Notes under the pieces: generated by a model
The model's database searches: none
Told to the model about the DNA's origin: nothing
Seen by the model: the letters and a program-made list of their open reading frames with translations, nothing else
Shown here: one piece after another, positions 12,205 to 22,708 of the stretch
How positions within the stretch are numbered: the first letter of the stretch is position 1
Layout: each line of letters begins with the position of its first letter
Assembly (NCBI GenBank): GCA_030737875.1
Contig: CM060912.1
Coordinates: 202,691,231-202,755,230 of the forward strand
Source of the DNA: Allium sativum
Taxonomy: Eukaryota; Streptophyta; Magnoliopsida; Asparagales; Amaryllidaceae
Length of the DNA: 64,000 nt
Direction of reading: 5' to 3'
Translations under genes and position numbers: made by a program

Positions 12205-12465
12205 AGGATGGGGGTCCAGGGAGAGGCTTCATCGCCGGAATTGAGGGCTGAGGGGTGGCGGTGGCTCAGAGACGGGTGGCGCGCTCGACGGTGGGCGGAA
12301 ATGCGGTGGCGGTCTTCTTCGATGAGGGGAATTGGAGGTTAAAGAAGGAGAAAGGAGGAGAAGTGGAGGGGGCAGCACCGGTTAATCGACGGTGGCGGGT
12401 GACTCAGAGCGGAGGCGGCGCGACGATGGCGTTGCTGGAGGGGGCTGAGCGATAGTCAACGCGAA
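12205..12465 (-). other. GC-rich leader island of D2
   Basis: A GC-rich, exon-like block of about 260 bp in otherwise AT-rich sequence. In the element sense it follows a TATA-like run (atatatata, 12535-12545) and pyrimidine-rich sequence, as expected for a transcription start and leader. D1 has an island at the same place (about 55980-56172) with quite different sequence. Short open frames here are probably not proteins. Confidence 0.5.
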
Positions 12466-13597
12466 GGTTTTTTTTTTCTTTTTGAAATGAAATCAATGAC
12501 GGGCGAAAGAGGGAAAAAGGGTTGTCCAGGGTAATATATATATATTATTAAATTAAATTTCAAAAAGTAACTTTTTATTTTGAACTCCAAATCGAACTCA
12601 CCGCCTGTCATCCATAACTAATTACCCCCATTCCGAACGCAATGGAATATGTCCCGTAAGCCAATTCGGTTGTTTCAATCAGTTTTCACTAAATTTAAAA
12701 TATAAATCATTATATTTTAAATTCGAATGAACATTTTAATTAACCGAGGCAACATACTGACTCTAAAAATTCCAGAAAAATTATTTCTAGCCTCGTATTG
12801 ACGATACAGTCCTAACAAAACCAATTTCGTCAAATTTGGAGACTGATTGAAAAATGGCCATTTTCTGGTCCATCCAAGTTGACTGGAACTGTCAAAACAC
12901 GTTTTCCTATACCATGCTCACATATTGACACAAAAAATTATGAACATCGAAATCTAGCAATAACTTGACACTACGAATCCAACAAAAGTGGTTTCGTCGA
13001 AAACGGAGGTTGTTTGCAAAATTTCCATTTTTAAAGGCTAAAATTCCATAGCGACTATTCTGAATTTTCAATTGGGCATAACTTTTTATCCCCGCTATGA
13101 AATTTCAATTTTTCGGATTCGTTAAAGAGATATTTTCAAATAGATTCTAATATTTTTGGTTTCGCTAAAATCAGGTTTATTTAGAATTCTGTACATTCAT
13201 TTGGAATCGAATTTTCGAACTGCCGCGCCATTTTCAATTCCTTTTAAAATTAAAAATAAATATTTATATTCTAACTTTGATTTAAATAAATATATACATT
13301 TCAATTGTATTCAAAATAAATTTATCGTCATTATTATTTAAAATAAATCATTTTAAATATTCGAAATTCATCATAATTGCCAAAATAAAAATTTTAAATT
13401 GGTTTGGATTTTCTGGGATGTTACACCCCGACTCTGACCTAGGGCGGAGTCCTTGTTCGATATCGTTATATGGGTTACTGACTGAAACTGGTCCCACACA
13501 CAGGATGATACAAGCTCTCTCCCTTGTCTTGTAACCCCACTAGGATTTGCTCAGGTTATGTATACCTATTGGTTTCTTTAAATACATAACCCCCTCA

Positions 13598-13930
13598 GGT
13601 TAAGTTTGTGGGCCTATATATAAATATTACCCACCCCTCTCAATTTTACTTAACCCATCCACTAATTCATGCATGTTTATTTAACGGTTAAGTTTGTGGG
13701 CCTATATATAAATATTACCCACCCCCCTCAGATTTACTTAACCCATCTATTAATTCAAGCATGTTCAATTAACAGTTAAGTTTGTGGGCCTATATATAAA
13801 TATTACCCTAACCCTAACATTTCCACAAGTTATGCTTACCTAATGGTGTCTTTAATTACATAACCCGAACCGGTTAAGTTTTGTGGGCCTATATGTAAAT
13901 ATTACCCACGCATCCCAGATATACTTAACC
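13598..13930. repeat. Tandem hairpin units in LTR E
   Basis: About 86-bp units, each opening with GGTTAAGT and closing with ACTTAACC: 13598/13648, 13686/13736, 13872/13923. A unit at 13774 has lost its closing arm. The interior gtgggcctatatataaat is conserved. The same arms occur in LTRs A and B around different loops. Confidence 0.8.
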
Positions 13931-14529
13931 CTCCCACTATTTTCAACCAAATTTACTTAACCCCTACTCAAGTTGACATGTTCATACAATCCCTATGGAT
14001 TCAACTAGGTTAAGTATTACAGACTAATACGTTATCCCCATTCACATTGACTTATTTTCACTTGCAAAAAATCCACTTGCTTATCAATTTCATATAAATA
14101 TAACTTAATCCATTTAAGTTTATTAATAAGCCCCATCACATGTTATTCTTTAGATTGTAATTAACGGAAGTAATCTTGCAATCCCTTTGTGTTATTCATT
14201 ATCTGATTCCTTATTTACAATAACATGCTTTACTTAATATTTAATTAAATATGCTTCATCTCAGTTTACTTGTCTTATGTTCAACGTATCACTACAACTT
14301 GACGTTGTTTACTTATCAACTTAGTTTTCTTAACTAAGGTTTATTAATAAGCTTTCTTTCCTTTTATTATAACTTATGTTATAATTTCCACTTGTCCCTA
14401 GGACAAGACTACCCATTATATAACATTCTTATTAGAGTAATTAATTATAATAGGTTACTATCATTCCCAGTTTACCCCAATTCATTATCATATATCCACT
14501 AATGGTCGTAATGCACTAGACCTCCCACA

Positions 14530-14722
14530 TTAAACCTACAACCTATGGATGCTGGAAATGTCGGGCGGCTCCGGGCAGACTTCTTCCACAAGTCAGGTTT
14601 AACCTCGTGTCTTAGCACGTCTCGTGTTTATGCACTTAGACCACCCACATTAGATTCACCACTTGTGGTCGATAGTCATGCCGAGCGTCTCCGGGCAAAC
14701 TTCTACCACAAGTGTAATCTAA
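14530..14722. repeat. Twin CCGGGCA hairpins of LTR E
   Basis: Unit 1 (14530-14602) has outer arms TTAAACC/GGTTTAA. Unit 2 (14650-14722) has outer arms TTAGATT/AATCTAA and inner arms CACTTGTGGT/ACCACAAGTG. Each surrounds a loop with the conserved ctccgggca core, and each is followed by acctcgtgtc. Arms differ between the units but remain complementary. Confidence 0.8.
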
Positions 14723-15650
14723 CCTCGTGTCTAAGCGTGATTACAATTTCAGTTATTGTAATTCTAGGCATTTTCTTTATTAATAAATTATACCTATGTC
14801 ATTATTGGTTTTCATGCCCCTTACCCAAGTTATGTACATAATGGACCATATGCCCCAAATTTTAGGGTTTTAATCAATTTCAAGTTATGTCCAAATTCCA
14901 TATTCACCTATTTGATTCACGTTATTCCCGAATTTCCCAATTCAAGTTACGCCCCAATTCTAACGTTTTTCCCTCGTTCCCTATTTAACGCGATCGCATA
15001 TTTCAGCAGCATGCCTAGGCTCGATGGTAGTCTGGCTATAAAAATAAAAAGGGAAAAGAAGGAGGGAAGAGGACAGAAATGAACATAATGACAAGATTGA
15101 CATAAACAGATAGTGGCATATTGATAAGATAGGCATATAAGAACAGATCTAGTGAACATAAGATAATAGAACTGTGTCTAATATAGTAGGTATATCATAG
15201 TAGGCAAGATAAGATCTAAATAATAATTTAGATGTCCAACTAGTAACAGATCCAATTTAACCACAAACACGATAGGTACAAAGTGATCTAAATAGTGATT
15301 TAGATCTATAATCAAAGTATATCTGATATGATAAAGGTTAAGATCCAAGTCACAGTAATGCCAGAATATCATAGATTTACAAATTATTATAGATCTGATA
15401 TAATCCAAGTACTTGCAGGAATAGATCCAAATTACAGTAATATCATATTTTACTTATTATTTAAATATAGAAGTAACTTAAACTCACAGCGTTTGGATCT
15501 AGAAAAATAGAGAAAGGCTGAAGATGTTTGAATCAAAATTCTAATTGATTGCTGAAGAAGAATAGATTCGAAAATGACTTGATTCAATCTGAGCAGAGGC
15601 AGCATCTAGTTTTACATTGATTTAGGTGTGGAGAAACAAGAGAAGTGGGG

Positions 15651-15662
15651 CCTTATTTATAG
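15651..15662 (-). promoter_or_regulatory. TATA box of LTR E
   Basis: Minus-strand CTATAAATAAGG, about 90 bp downstream in the LTR sense of the GTCGAC array, matching the layout of LTRs A, B and F. Confidence 0.55.
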
Positions 15663-15750
15663 CATAAGGTCAATGAACCAAGCCACAAGACAAGTCCACG
15701 TTCAAAAACATGAATCTGCCCAGATCTATAGGGGGTCCCTCCCTTTGGGT

Positions 15751-15800
15751 GTCGACCCTAGGGTCAACCCATGGGTCGACCCCAAAGAGCCTGGGTCGAC
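15751..15800. promoter_or_regulatory. GTCGAC palindrome array of LTR E
   Basis: GTCGAC at 15751, 15775 and 15795, with a GTCAAC variant at 15763. Steps are 12, 12 and 20 bp, the same step sizes as in element B. Confidence 0.55.
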
Positions 15801-16114
15801 CCTGTGGGGTCTCGAATCGACTGCTAGAAACAGTCAGTTCGCTGTTTTCCCGCTTATGGTCTTCCCGCTTGGCTACTTTGAATTAATTTGAATAATTTGA
15901 TTTGTTTGTATATATACAATTCTCTTCTGCGTATACAAACTTCAAACCTTCATAACTTCTTCATACGGTGTTCGTTTTACGCAAACCAAATGTCTATTGA
16001 CCAAAATTTCGAGATAGGCGCAATGGTGCAGTCCGTTTCCATTAATTCTGAATATTAAATTAATTATTCTTTAATTTATCCTCTTTAGTGTTGTTAAAAT
16101 TATGGGGTGTTACA

Positions 16115-17632
16115 CCTAATAGTTTGCTTCAATAAATATGGAACTAAGTGATCGTAGGTTCTTCCTCTCTATCAAAAGGAGAAACCTAAGTTATGTATAG
16201 GTCATAGCGAAAGCCCTTATTCAAGAATAAGGTATTATGTAGTTAGATCCGCCTTAAGGATATTAAGCGATTGAGGCTCGCCCCTTTCCTTATGGATTTA
16301 CCCTAAGATGTATAGGTAATAGTTGGGGGATCTGAATTCACTGGGTTATAAGTGATCATAGGACTCGCATTTTTTCAAATTGAAGTATTAAATGGCTGAA
16401 AGGGTTTGAATTAGGGCTGTCAATGGGTCGGGTTCGGGTCGGGTCAAGTCGTGTTCGGGTTGAGTTCGGGTCGAGTTCGGGTCGGGTCATCTTAACTCGT
16501 TTATTAAACGGTTCGGTTTCGAGTTGACCCATTTATAATCGTGCGGGTTTCGGGTTTGATTCGTGTAACCCGTTACGAAAAATATTTGTATAAAAAGATG
16601 TGAATGAACATGAAAACATAAAATAAGGGTAATTGTTGTCATTCACTTGTTGCAAGCTAAGATGAGAATAAAAATGTAAAATGTTGTTAATGTAGGAATA
16701 AACATGAAAAATTGTTAAGTGTTAGTGTGTATGAATAATTGAATAATGACAACATCCTTCATTTTCAAGCTAAGATGAGAATTTCACAATAATATAGAGC
16801 CCATAAACGGGTTAGTCAGGTCAAATTCGGGTTTTGTGGGTCAACCCTAAACCCACTCGTTTATAAACGGATGAAAATCGGGTTGACCCTAAAATAACCC
16901 GTTATTAAACGGGCAGTTCAACCGACTAATTTCCCGTGCGGGTTTCGGGTCATGTTGGAAATTGACAGCCCTAATTTGAATAAAGGTTCCTTTAATAGGG
17001 TTCGCTTCCTTAAGATATCAAGTGACTGGGTTAGCATTCGCTTAGGGATAAGGTATTAAATGGCTAAATGGTTTGCCTATCCTATGGGAAGTATTAAGTG
17101 ATTATTAGTATACCAAATAATGTCAGATAGACAGTAACATAGGAGTCCGCCGAGGAAAGGTCTTAAATGGTGAGATGTTGTCTACCTATCCTATATGTAA
17201 GAAGTGACTTCTCAGTATATCTCACATTATGCATTGTTTACTTTTTATGGGATTGGTATACGCCAACGACGAAATCCTTAACTAGTAGTTAGAAGACTCT
17301 ATAGAAAGTGTCCTCTAGTTAATGATAATATTTCAGGAAATCACCTTAGTATTAGAGTTCAAAAAGGTATTAAGTGATCAAGGAATCTGCCTTATGTTAT
17401 ATTTTGAAAAGGTATTAAGTGACCACAGGATTTAGCTTATATGTTACAGTTTGTTGAGATAGTAGTAGTTAGCGAACCCGCTTCCTTTATCTGAATAATA
17501 ATAGAAAGTTTATGTGGTTTAAAGGTTTCATGGAAATATATTACCTTTGGGCATATGTTTTTTGGCCTATGGGAATTCACTATTTTGGGAGTGGTTGTAA
17601 AATAGTCATGTGTGCAATGCAAGGTTAGAATA
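16115..17632. other. Old intergenic sequence with a recurring TATTAAGTGA phrase
   Basis: No coding region. The phrase tattaagtga or tattaaatgg recurs irregularly about every 40-110 bp (near 16259, 16385, 17052, 17091, 17369, 17412 and looser copies), on both sides of the hAT insertion. It may be a decayed tandem repeat of an old LTR. It is continuous with 45135 onward across element B. Confidence 0.5.
16412..16973. mobile_element. Non-autonomous hAT element (562 bp)
   Basis: Terminal inverted repeats TAGGGCTGTCAAT and ATTGACAGCCCTA. It is flanked by gtttgaat (16404-16411) and atttgaat (16974-16981), an 8-bp target duplication with one mismatch, which is diagnostic of hAT. The subterminal regions are packed with CGGGT/ACCCG motifs, typical transposase-binding repeats. 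There is no open reading frame, so it must be mobilised in trans. Confidence 0.92.
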
Positions 17633-17637
17633 GAATT
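17633..17637. other. Target-site duplication of element B (left)
   Basis: gaatt here and again at 45130-45134, directly outside the two LTR ends of element B. This confirms that 17638-45129 is one insertion with element A nested inside. Confidence 0.9.
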
Positions 17638-18128
17638 TGAAACACCCCACCTCCGTTAGGGTCACTCGCAAAGGGAATGCCCTAATTTTGGTGGAGGTTT
17701 ATAAGTATAAGTCACAGATATACAAGACAGATATAATAACACATATTTTTGAACAGCGGAAAAACAACAACAACTTTTATTTCAACATAATACGTGTTCA
17801 CAAACCATGTCATAATTTGTCTTATAATACTTCCAAAATCATAACTGTCTTGATTACATTATTTAAAGAAGCATAAAGAAAACATAAATAAACTGCAAAA
17901 GTCCCCTAATTGATGTCCAAAGCCATAGTCCAAAACGGAAAAGATCCAAGCAATACATTCTTTCTCTTCAAGTTGGATGTGAAAACTGGTCAAGCTGCGG
18001 TATTCCCTCCCTGAGAACCTGGGGGGGAACGAAAGAAAAAGAGGCGAAAGGAAAAGGGTCAGTCATAAAGACTGAGCAAGTCCTAGTGACTTTCAGTGTA
18101 AAAACGGTTAAAACAACATGTCATGTAT
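17638..18128 (-). mobile_element. Element B, left LTR, U5-side segment
   Basis: Starts TGAAACACCCC. It matches the right LTR of B at 41815-42310 almost base for base, and breaks at catgtcatgtat where array A is inserted. The segment carries the U5-end hairpin (TAGGG 17657-17661 with CCCTA 17680-17684; CTCC with GGAG outside). Confidence 0.93.
18124..18128. other. Target-site duplication of array A (left)
   Basis: tgtat, repeated at 37257-37261 beyond the right end of array A. Only one duplication flanks the whole three-LTR array. Confidence 0.92.
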
Positions 18129-19223
18129 TGTAACACCCCAAACCCGCTACGGTCACTTACTAAGGGAATGCCATAACATCGGTGGAGTATTTTAAGTGTA
18201 TATAGAACAGAAAAATTACAACAAGACAGATATAAGTAATACTTGAGAATTTAAAACTTCATTTCATTTCAGCGGAAAGTAAAACATGTTTGGTTACACC
18301 AAAACCATAAATAAGAGTCAAGTACATAATATCCATCCTGATAAAAACGAAAGTACATAATCCCATTACATAACCTAATAGCCATAATAGAAAAGATAAA
18401 CTGAGCTTTACATCCACGGTCCAAGCTCCAAAAGATAGATAAAGCAGTCTGATCAAAGCCCACTAGTGCTAGGCCCACTCTGAAAACCTGAGGGTTGGGA
18501 AAAAAATAAAGAAACAACGGGGTCAGACATAAGTCTGAGTGAGTCCTATAACCCTAACAATACAATCATTAAAGTAATTAGGGTATGATATAAACAAGGT
18601 ACGGTACCTCTGGGGATAATGACTACACTAAGTAGCCAACTAAACACAGGATGTACTAAGATAACCGAAAAGACGCATTTATCCACCCAAGGATAATTAC
18701 TGGATTACACCACCCCAGATCTACCCACCCAAGGGTAATTCCTACACTGCGCCACACCAGTCATTCCTAACTTAAAGGTTGATCCCACCCATGGACTTAT
18801 AAAATTAACTTAATAGTTCTCGCGTACCCCTAGGTGACTAAGTAGACGCCACGGGGCCCTACAATCCACTAGGTGTACACACTACTCCCCATTCGATCGG
18901 CTCCCTAACGTAGATACCCGTGCTGGCCCCACCGTGGGGTGTACCATTCCCCAGCGTGGCAACCTGATAAAACTAACGGTGCACGGCTTATATCTACACG
19001 ATGCAACAACGTCTTATTTACCAGCCCGGGTCCACACACGCATATGAAACCCATTGGTCATGCGTTGCCACCGCTAACCCATTTTGGCCTCTTATAGTCA
19101 AGCCCAATATGCGTGTCCCGTCACTCGACTAGAGTCGAGCCCACTAAGATACGTTTGGGATATTGGTTGAAATGGGCCCCCACAAGCTACCACCTAAGCT
19201 TGTTATTTTATCTAGTGTATCCC

Positions 19224-19501
19224 ACTTAACCCCTTTTATAATCATGCCCACCTACATGTTAAGGTTTGGTTAAGTCATCTAATCATATATCAATTGCCAC
19301 TTAAGGCACCCACTAGATTTCCACATGCCACCCAAAGCACTTACTTAACCCTTTACCCATGTTTAATTACATGTTCCTCTTTGGTTAAGTATTCTAATCG
19401 TATTTTCTATTGCCACCCAAGGCAACCCACTAGATTTCCACATGCCACCCAATGCACCCACTTAACCCCTCATGTCCCTTTACATGCTAATATGGTTAAG
19501 T
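19224..19501. repeat. Hairpin array in LTR A1
   Basis: Three inverted pairs ACTTAACC..GGTTAAGT: 19224/19268, 19343/19383 and 19460/19494, with 30-40 bp loops. LTRs A2 and A3 carry the same set (A3 has acataacc in one arm). Confidence 0.75.
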
Positions 19502-19546
19502 GTTTCTTAATTAATTAAGATCATGACCTCATAAAGACCTCTCACA

Positions 19547-19741
19547 TTAGACCATCTTTTATGACTGCTGGATATGCCGGTTGGTTCCGGGCAGACTTCT
19601 GTCATAAAAAGGTCTAACCTCGTGTCTTTACTTTAATCACGTATTTAATTTATGACTAAGACCTCTCACATTGAGCCAATCATTTGTAGCTGCTGGATGG
19701 CCGGTCGGTTCCGGGCAGACTTCCGCTACAAAAGGGTCCAA
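19547..19741. repeat. Twin CCGGGCAG hairpins of LTR A1
   Basis: Unit 1 has TTAGACC/GGTCTAA outside and CTTTTATGAC/GTCATAAAAAG inside (19556-19565 with 19601-19611). Unit 2 has TTTGTAGC/GCTACAAA (19683-19690 with 19725-19732) and a weaker outer pair. Loops share gccgg, ggttccgggcagactt. Both units are followed by acctcgtgtc. Confidence 0.85.
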
Positions 19742-19831
19742 CCTCGTGTCTTAGTTGATTAATTACACCTAATTAATCCCCCCCCCCATAATTTGAATTA
19801 ATTATGCCTAATTAATTACACATTTTTAAGA

Positions 19832-19945
19832 ATATGGGTAGACCTAACTCAATAGGTAAATTCCCAATTCCATAGTATGGGTAGACCTAACTCAATAGGT
19901 AAATTCCCAACTCCATAATATGGGTAGACCTAACTCAATAGGTAA
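19832..19945. repeat. 43-bp tandem repeat, three units (LTR A1)
   Basis: Near-identical units built on gggtagacctaactcaatag and ggtaaattcccaa. Also present at 27617-27737 and 35353-35475. Confidence 0.9.
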
Positions 19946-20221
19946 ATTCCCAATTATGTCCATTTAATTTATGTTACTCTTAAGCATACCCATTCCACAT
20001 CATTTTATTAACATGCATATTAACCCCATCGTTCCCCACGTAATTCTTTCTCGTAACGTGACATAATAAAAGGGAAGATTCATCACAAATGTCATGGGTT
20101 TAGCCAACATAGCATGTAACTTTATCATGGGTTCAAAAGGTGTCAACTTGAATATATGAACATACATTAAACCCAACTACTATTTAACCCAAACTTGCAT
20201 TATGCATATCATAAAAGAGAC

Positions 20222-20830
20222 AACTTGCATATGAACTTGCACATAAACTTGCATATGAACTTGCATCATAACTTGCATATGAACTTGCATCATAACTTGC
20301 ATATGAACATGTATCATAACTTGCATATGAACTTGCATCATAACTTGCATATGAATATGTATCATAACTTGCATATGAACTTGCATCATAACTTGCATAT
20401 GAACTTGCATCATAACTTGCATATGAACTTGCATCATAACTTGCATATGAATATGCATCATAACTTGCATATGAACTTGCATCATAACTTGCATATGAAC
20501 TTGCATCATAACTTACATATGAACTTGCATCATAACTTGCATATGAATATGTATCATAACTTGCATATGAACTTGCATAACATGCCATACTTAGAGACAA
20601 ACTTGCATATATTATGCATATCATAAAAAGAGACAAACTTGCATAAAACCAAACACTTAGCATGCATAAAACCAAATACTTAGCATGCATAAAACCACAT
20701 ACATAGCATGCATAAAACCAAATACATAGCATGCATAAAACCAAATACTTAGCATGCATAAAACCAAATACATAGCATGCATAAAACCAAATACTTAGCA
20801 TGCATAAAACCAAATACATAACTTGCATAA
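20222..20830. repeat. 24-bp and 23-bp tandem arrays of LTR A1
   Basis: 20222-20580 is about 15 units of a 24-bp repeat built on acttgcatatga and acttgcatcata. 20640-20830 is about eight units of a 23-bp repeat built on agcatgcataaaaccaaata. Because 24 is a multiple of 3, open frames of 140-214 codons arise on both strands (His/Asn-rich and Tyr/Ala/Ser-rich). I consider these artefacts of the repeat. Confidence 0.92.
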
Positions 20831-21250
20831 CATGTTACATATAGACTTGCATATAATCTCCCATATAGCTTGCATAACATGTTACATATGAATCAATGTT
20901 CAACATAGTGTTTTGCATCATAAAACATAGCATTAAACTTGCATATAGCACACAACATACACTATACTAAACTTGCATAAACACATTGATTCCACAAACA
21001 TAGCCATATCTTATCATATCCTATCATAATCAATTTAACAATTGATTGTTAAGTCTATAGAAACTCACCAAAACCAAGATTAGCAAACTTATGTAGTAGA
21101 ACTAGTTGCTATACAAGAAGAAGATGATGATTAGAGGTTGATTAGCTTGCAACTTTCTTCATAAACTAGTGGAGGTTCCTCTCAAGTTTGATTTTGGCGG
21201 CATGGTGGCATCATTTCTATTTTTAGTATGAATTAGGGTAGTATTAGGGT

Positions 21251-21260
21251 GTATTTATAG
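21251..21260 (-). promoter_or_regulatory. TATA box of LTR A1
   Basis: Minus-strand CTATAAATAC, about 170 bp downstream in the LTR sense of the palindrome array. Conserved in LTRs A2 and A3. Confidence 0.6.
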
Positions 21261-21425
21261 ATTAGGTGAGTGTTTTAGGCCCTTAGATTAACCCTAAATT
21301 AGATTAGGACCCTTAGATTTCGGAACCTTCCTGAAACCAGCCCTAAGACCAAGCCCAAACCCCAAACAGGTGCACCCAACCACAGAACTCTCTAGAAACT
21401 GTGCAGGTTTCCTGGCTCGACACGG

Positions 21426-21518
21426 GCGCACTTCCCAAGTGCGCCAGTGTAAAAATGTGTTGGCGCACTTCACAAGTGCGACAGTGCATTTTTGTGTTGG
21501 CGCACTTCACAAGTGCGC
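21426..21518. promoter_or_regulatory. Three GCGCACTT..AAGTGCGC palindromes (LTR A1)
   Basis: Palindromes at 21426-21444, 21463-21481 and 21500-21518, at 37-bp steps. The arms are identical except for one end base. They occupy the U3 position held by GTCGAC arrays in B, E and F. Conserved in A2 (about 29174-29267) and A3. Confidence 0.65.
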
Positions 21519-21734
21519 CAGTGCATTCTGGTTAGTTTTTCGGTTTTTCTGCCTAAATTCGTTCGTCCATATCTTCTTCATACGGACTCCGATTTTCGAA
21601 AACTCAGACTCTATTTCGCGTATTTTTCCGAGACGAACGCAATGGTGCAACCCGTTTCCCTTAATTCCCACATCTGGGATTAGTTATTCTTTAATTTGTG
21701 AATTTTAGCATTAACCGAAATTCGGGGTGTTACA

Positions 21735-21750
21735 TTCTCCCCTCCTTAAA
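21735..21750 (-). other. Polypurine tract, internal copy 1 of A
   Basis: Minus-strand TTTAAGGAGGGGAGAA directly abuts the LTR start TGTAACACC, preceded by the chromovirus-typical ggggacgaaatcc. It primes plus-strand DNA synthesis. Confidence 0.9.
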
Positions 21751-22237
21751 GGATTTCGTCCCCGAAATCTCTAAGCTAAGGAGAATGCATATCCTACCAT
21801 CCAAACAACCATCTACTCAATCCATCAAACACGGGCATCCATTGTCCTTAAAACAGTTTCTAATGATGTATGAGCATATGCAAAAAGTGTGTGTATATGT
21901 TCCCTATCTAATGTATGAACATATGCAAACCATGATAGTGCCATGCATCCATTATGTATGCGAGAGAACCATATCGACACATACAATATCTACATGAGTG
22001 CACAATCATTCACCAAAATGCATCATCCATATGATAACACAATCATTATACATCCATAAATATAGCTTCCTACACACAATTTTATGCAATATGCCATATG
22101 AAGTGATTGAGCCGATCTAGTGCCTAGAGTGTGTATACATGCATCCACGAGCAACCACTAGCAACCACTTGCATCCACATGCATCCATCAAACATAACAT
22201 GTCTCAAACACATGTTTCAACCATAGGTTTACCCTAT
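21751..22237. other. Untranslated 3' spacer of A, copy 1
   Basis: Between the chromodomain stop and the polypurine tract. It is rich in catccac and gcatatg repeats and holds no recognisable coding sequence. Confidence 0.6.
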
Positions 22238-22708
22238 CTAAAGGTCAAAGGTACTAATGAGAGGAAATACTAAAGATAAGATAAGTACTAGACAAACGAT
22301 AAAGGAGAAGTTAAAAGACATACTCTCAAAAAGAAATGGGTACAAAGAACGCATCTTCGCTTCCGTCTCCCAAGTAGCATTGCCCTCGTCTTCTCCCCAT
22401 TGTACTTTGACTAGTTGGACCTCTCGATTCCTCAATTTCCTAGTCTCTGACCCAAGGATGTGAGTAGGAGCTCGTCTAATAGTCGCATCACGCTCTACCT
22501 CTACATCTCTAAGTAAGCTCGGCTCTACGACCTCTGCGGTCTCATGTAAGCACTTCCTCAAACGTGATACATGGAATACATCATGAACACCACTAAGTCT
22601 GTCGGGCAACTCCACCCTATATGTCATCCGTCCAATCCTTTCCTTAATAGGAAACGGCCCAACAAACCTCGGTGCTAACTTCCCAACGGACCCAAAGCGA
22701 ACAACATT
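22238..22708 (-). pseudogene. Integrase C-terminus and chromodomain (A, copy 1)
   Basis: Continues the integrase frame after a TGA that lies at the junction with the upstream frame. It includes the GPF/Y module (LAPRFVGPFPIKERIG) and then a 129-codon frame. Residues about 53-101 (APTHILGSETRKLRNREV.. VKVQWG..ATWE.. YPFLF) match the Tekay/Del chromodomain, which directs integration by reading chromatin marks. The private stop is absent from copy 2, so it arose after the array formed. Confidence 0.88.

Larger units (their letters stand above)
7467..13425 (-). mobile_element. Element D2: truncated long LTR, minus orientation
   Basis: Reverse-complement homology to the D LTR at 54989-60975 runs through the whole stretch. 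Examples: 7467-7520 pairs with 60910-60975, 8225-8300 with 60050-60110, 10380-10450 with 58380-58460, and 12780-13100 with 55320-55630. The LTR start (read on minus, TGTAACATCCCAG) is at 13425. The last about 540 bp of the LTR (equivalent of 60976-61511) are missing, cut by unrelated sequence at 7467. No protein is encoded. Divergence from D1 is clear (many substitutions, different tandem repeats), so it is an older or different subfamily copy. Confidence 0.85.
13419..16114 (-). mobile_element. Element E: isolated gypsy LTR (2.7 kb)
   Basis: A complete LTR in minus orientation from tgttaca (16108-16114) to tgttacacccc (13419). It shares the family layout: U5-end hairpin (13430-13451), GGTTAAGT/ACTTAACC hairpins (13598-13930), twin CCGGGCA hairpins (14530-14722), minus-strand TATA (15651-15662), GTCGAC array (15751-15800), and the U3 end with gcgcaatggtgcagtccgtt. 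No primer-binding site or polypurine tract adjoins it, so it resembles a solo LTR. The expected 5-bp duplication is absent because its left end is fused to D2, sharing TGTTACA. Confidence 0.85.
18129..21734 (-). mobile_element. Array A, LTR 1 (3.6 kb)
   Basis: Full LTR read on minus, from TGTAACACCCCGAATTTCGG at 21734 to ggggtgttaca at 18129. In the element sense it is the outermost 3' LTR. Contents in sense order: U3 start, three GCGCACTT palindromes (21426-21518), TATA 21251-21260, tandem arrays (20222-20830), 43-bp repeats (19832-19945), twin hairpins (19547-19741), GGTTAAGT hairpins (19224-19501), a GATCGGCTCC module (18893-18990), and the U5-end hairpin. Confidence 0.95.

Noticed and set aside
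12255..12455. 66-codon frame MAVAQRRVARS in D2
   Set aside because: GC-rich leader island read antisense to the element; not conserved in D1.
13419..16114. Element E as a complete retrotransposon
   Set aside because: Only one LTR is present, with no primer site, polypurine tract or coding sequence, and no matching target duplication.
20180..20828. Long open frames (His/Asn-rich on plus, Tyr/Ala/Ser-rich on minus) in the A LTR arrays
   Set aside because: They arise from a 24-bp repeat, which cannot shift frame. Both strands are open, and no domain or start context supports a protein.
21426..21518. Regularly spaced palindromes resembling a CRISPR array
   Set aside because: Plant nuclear context, near-identical spacers, only three units, and a clear U3 promoter location.
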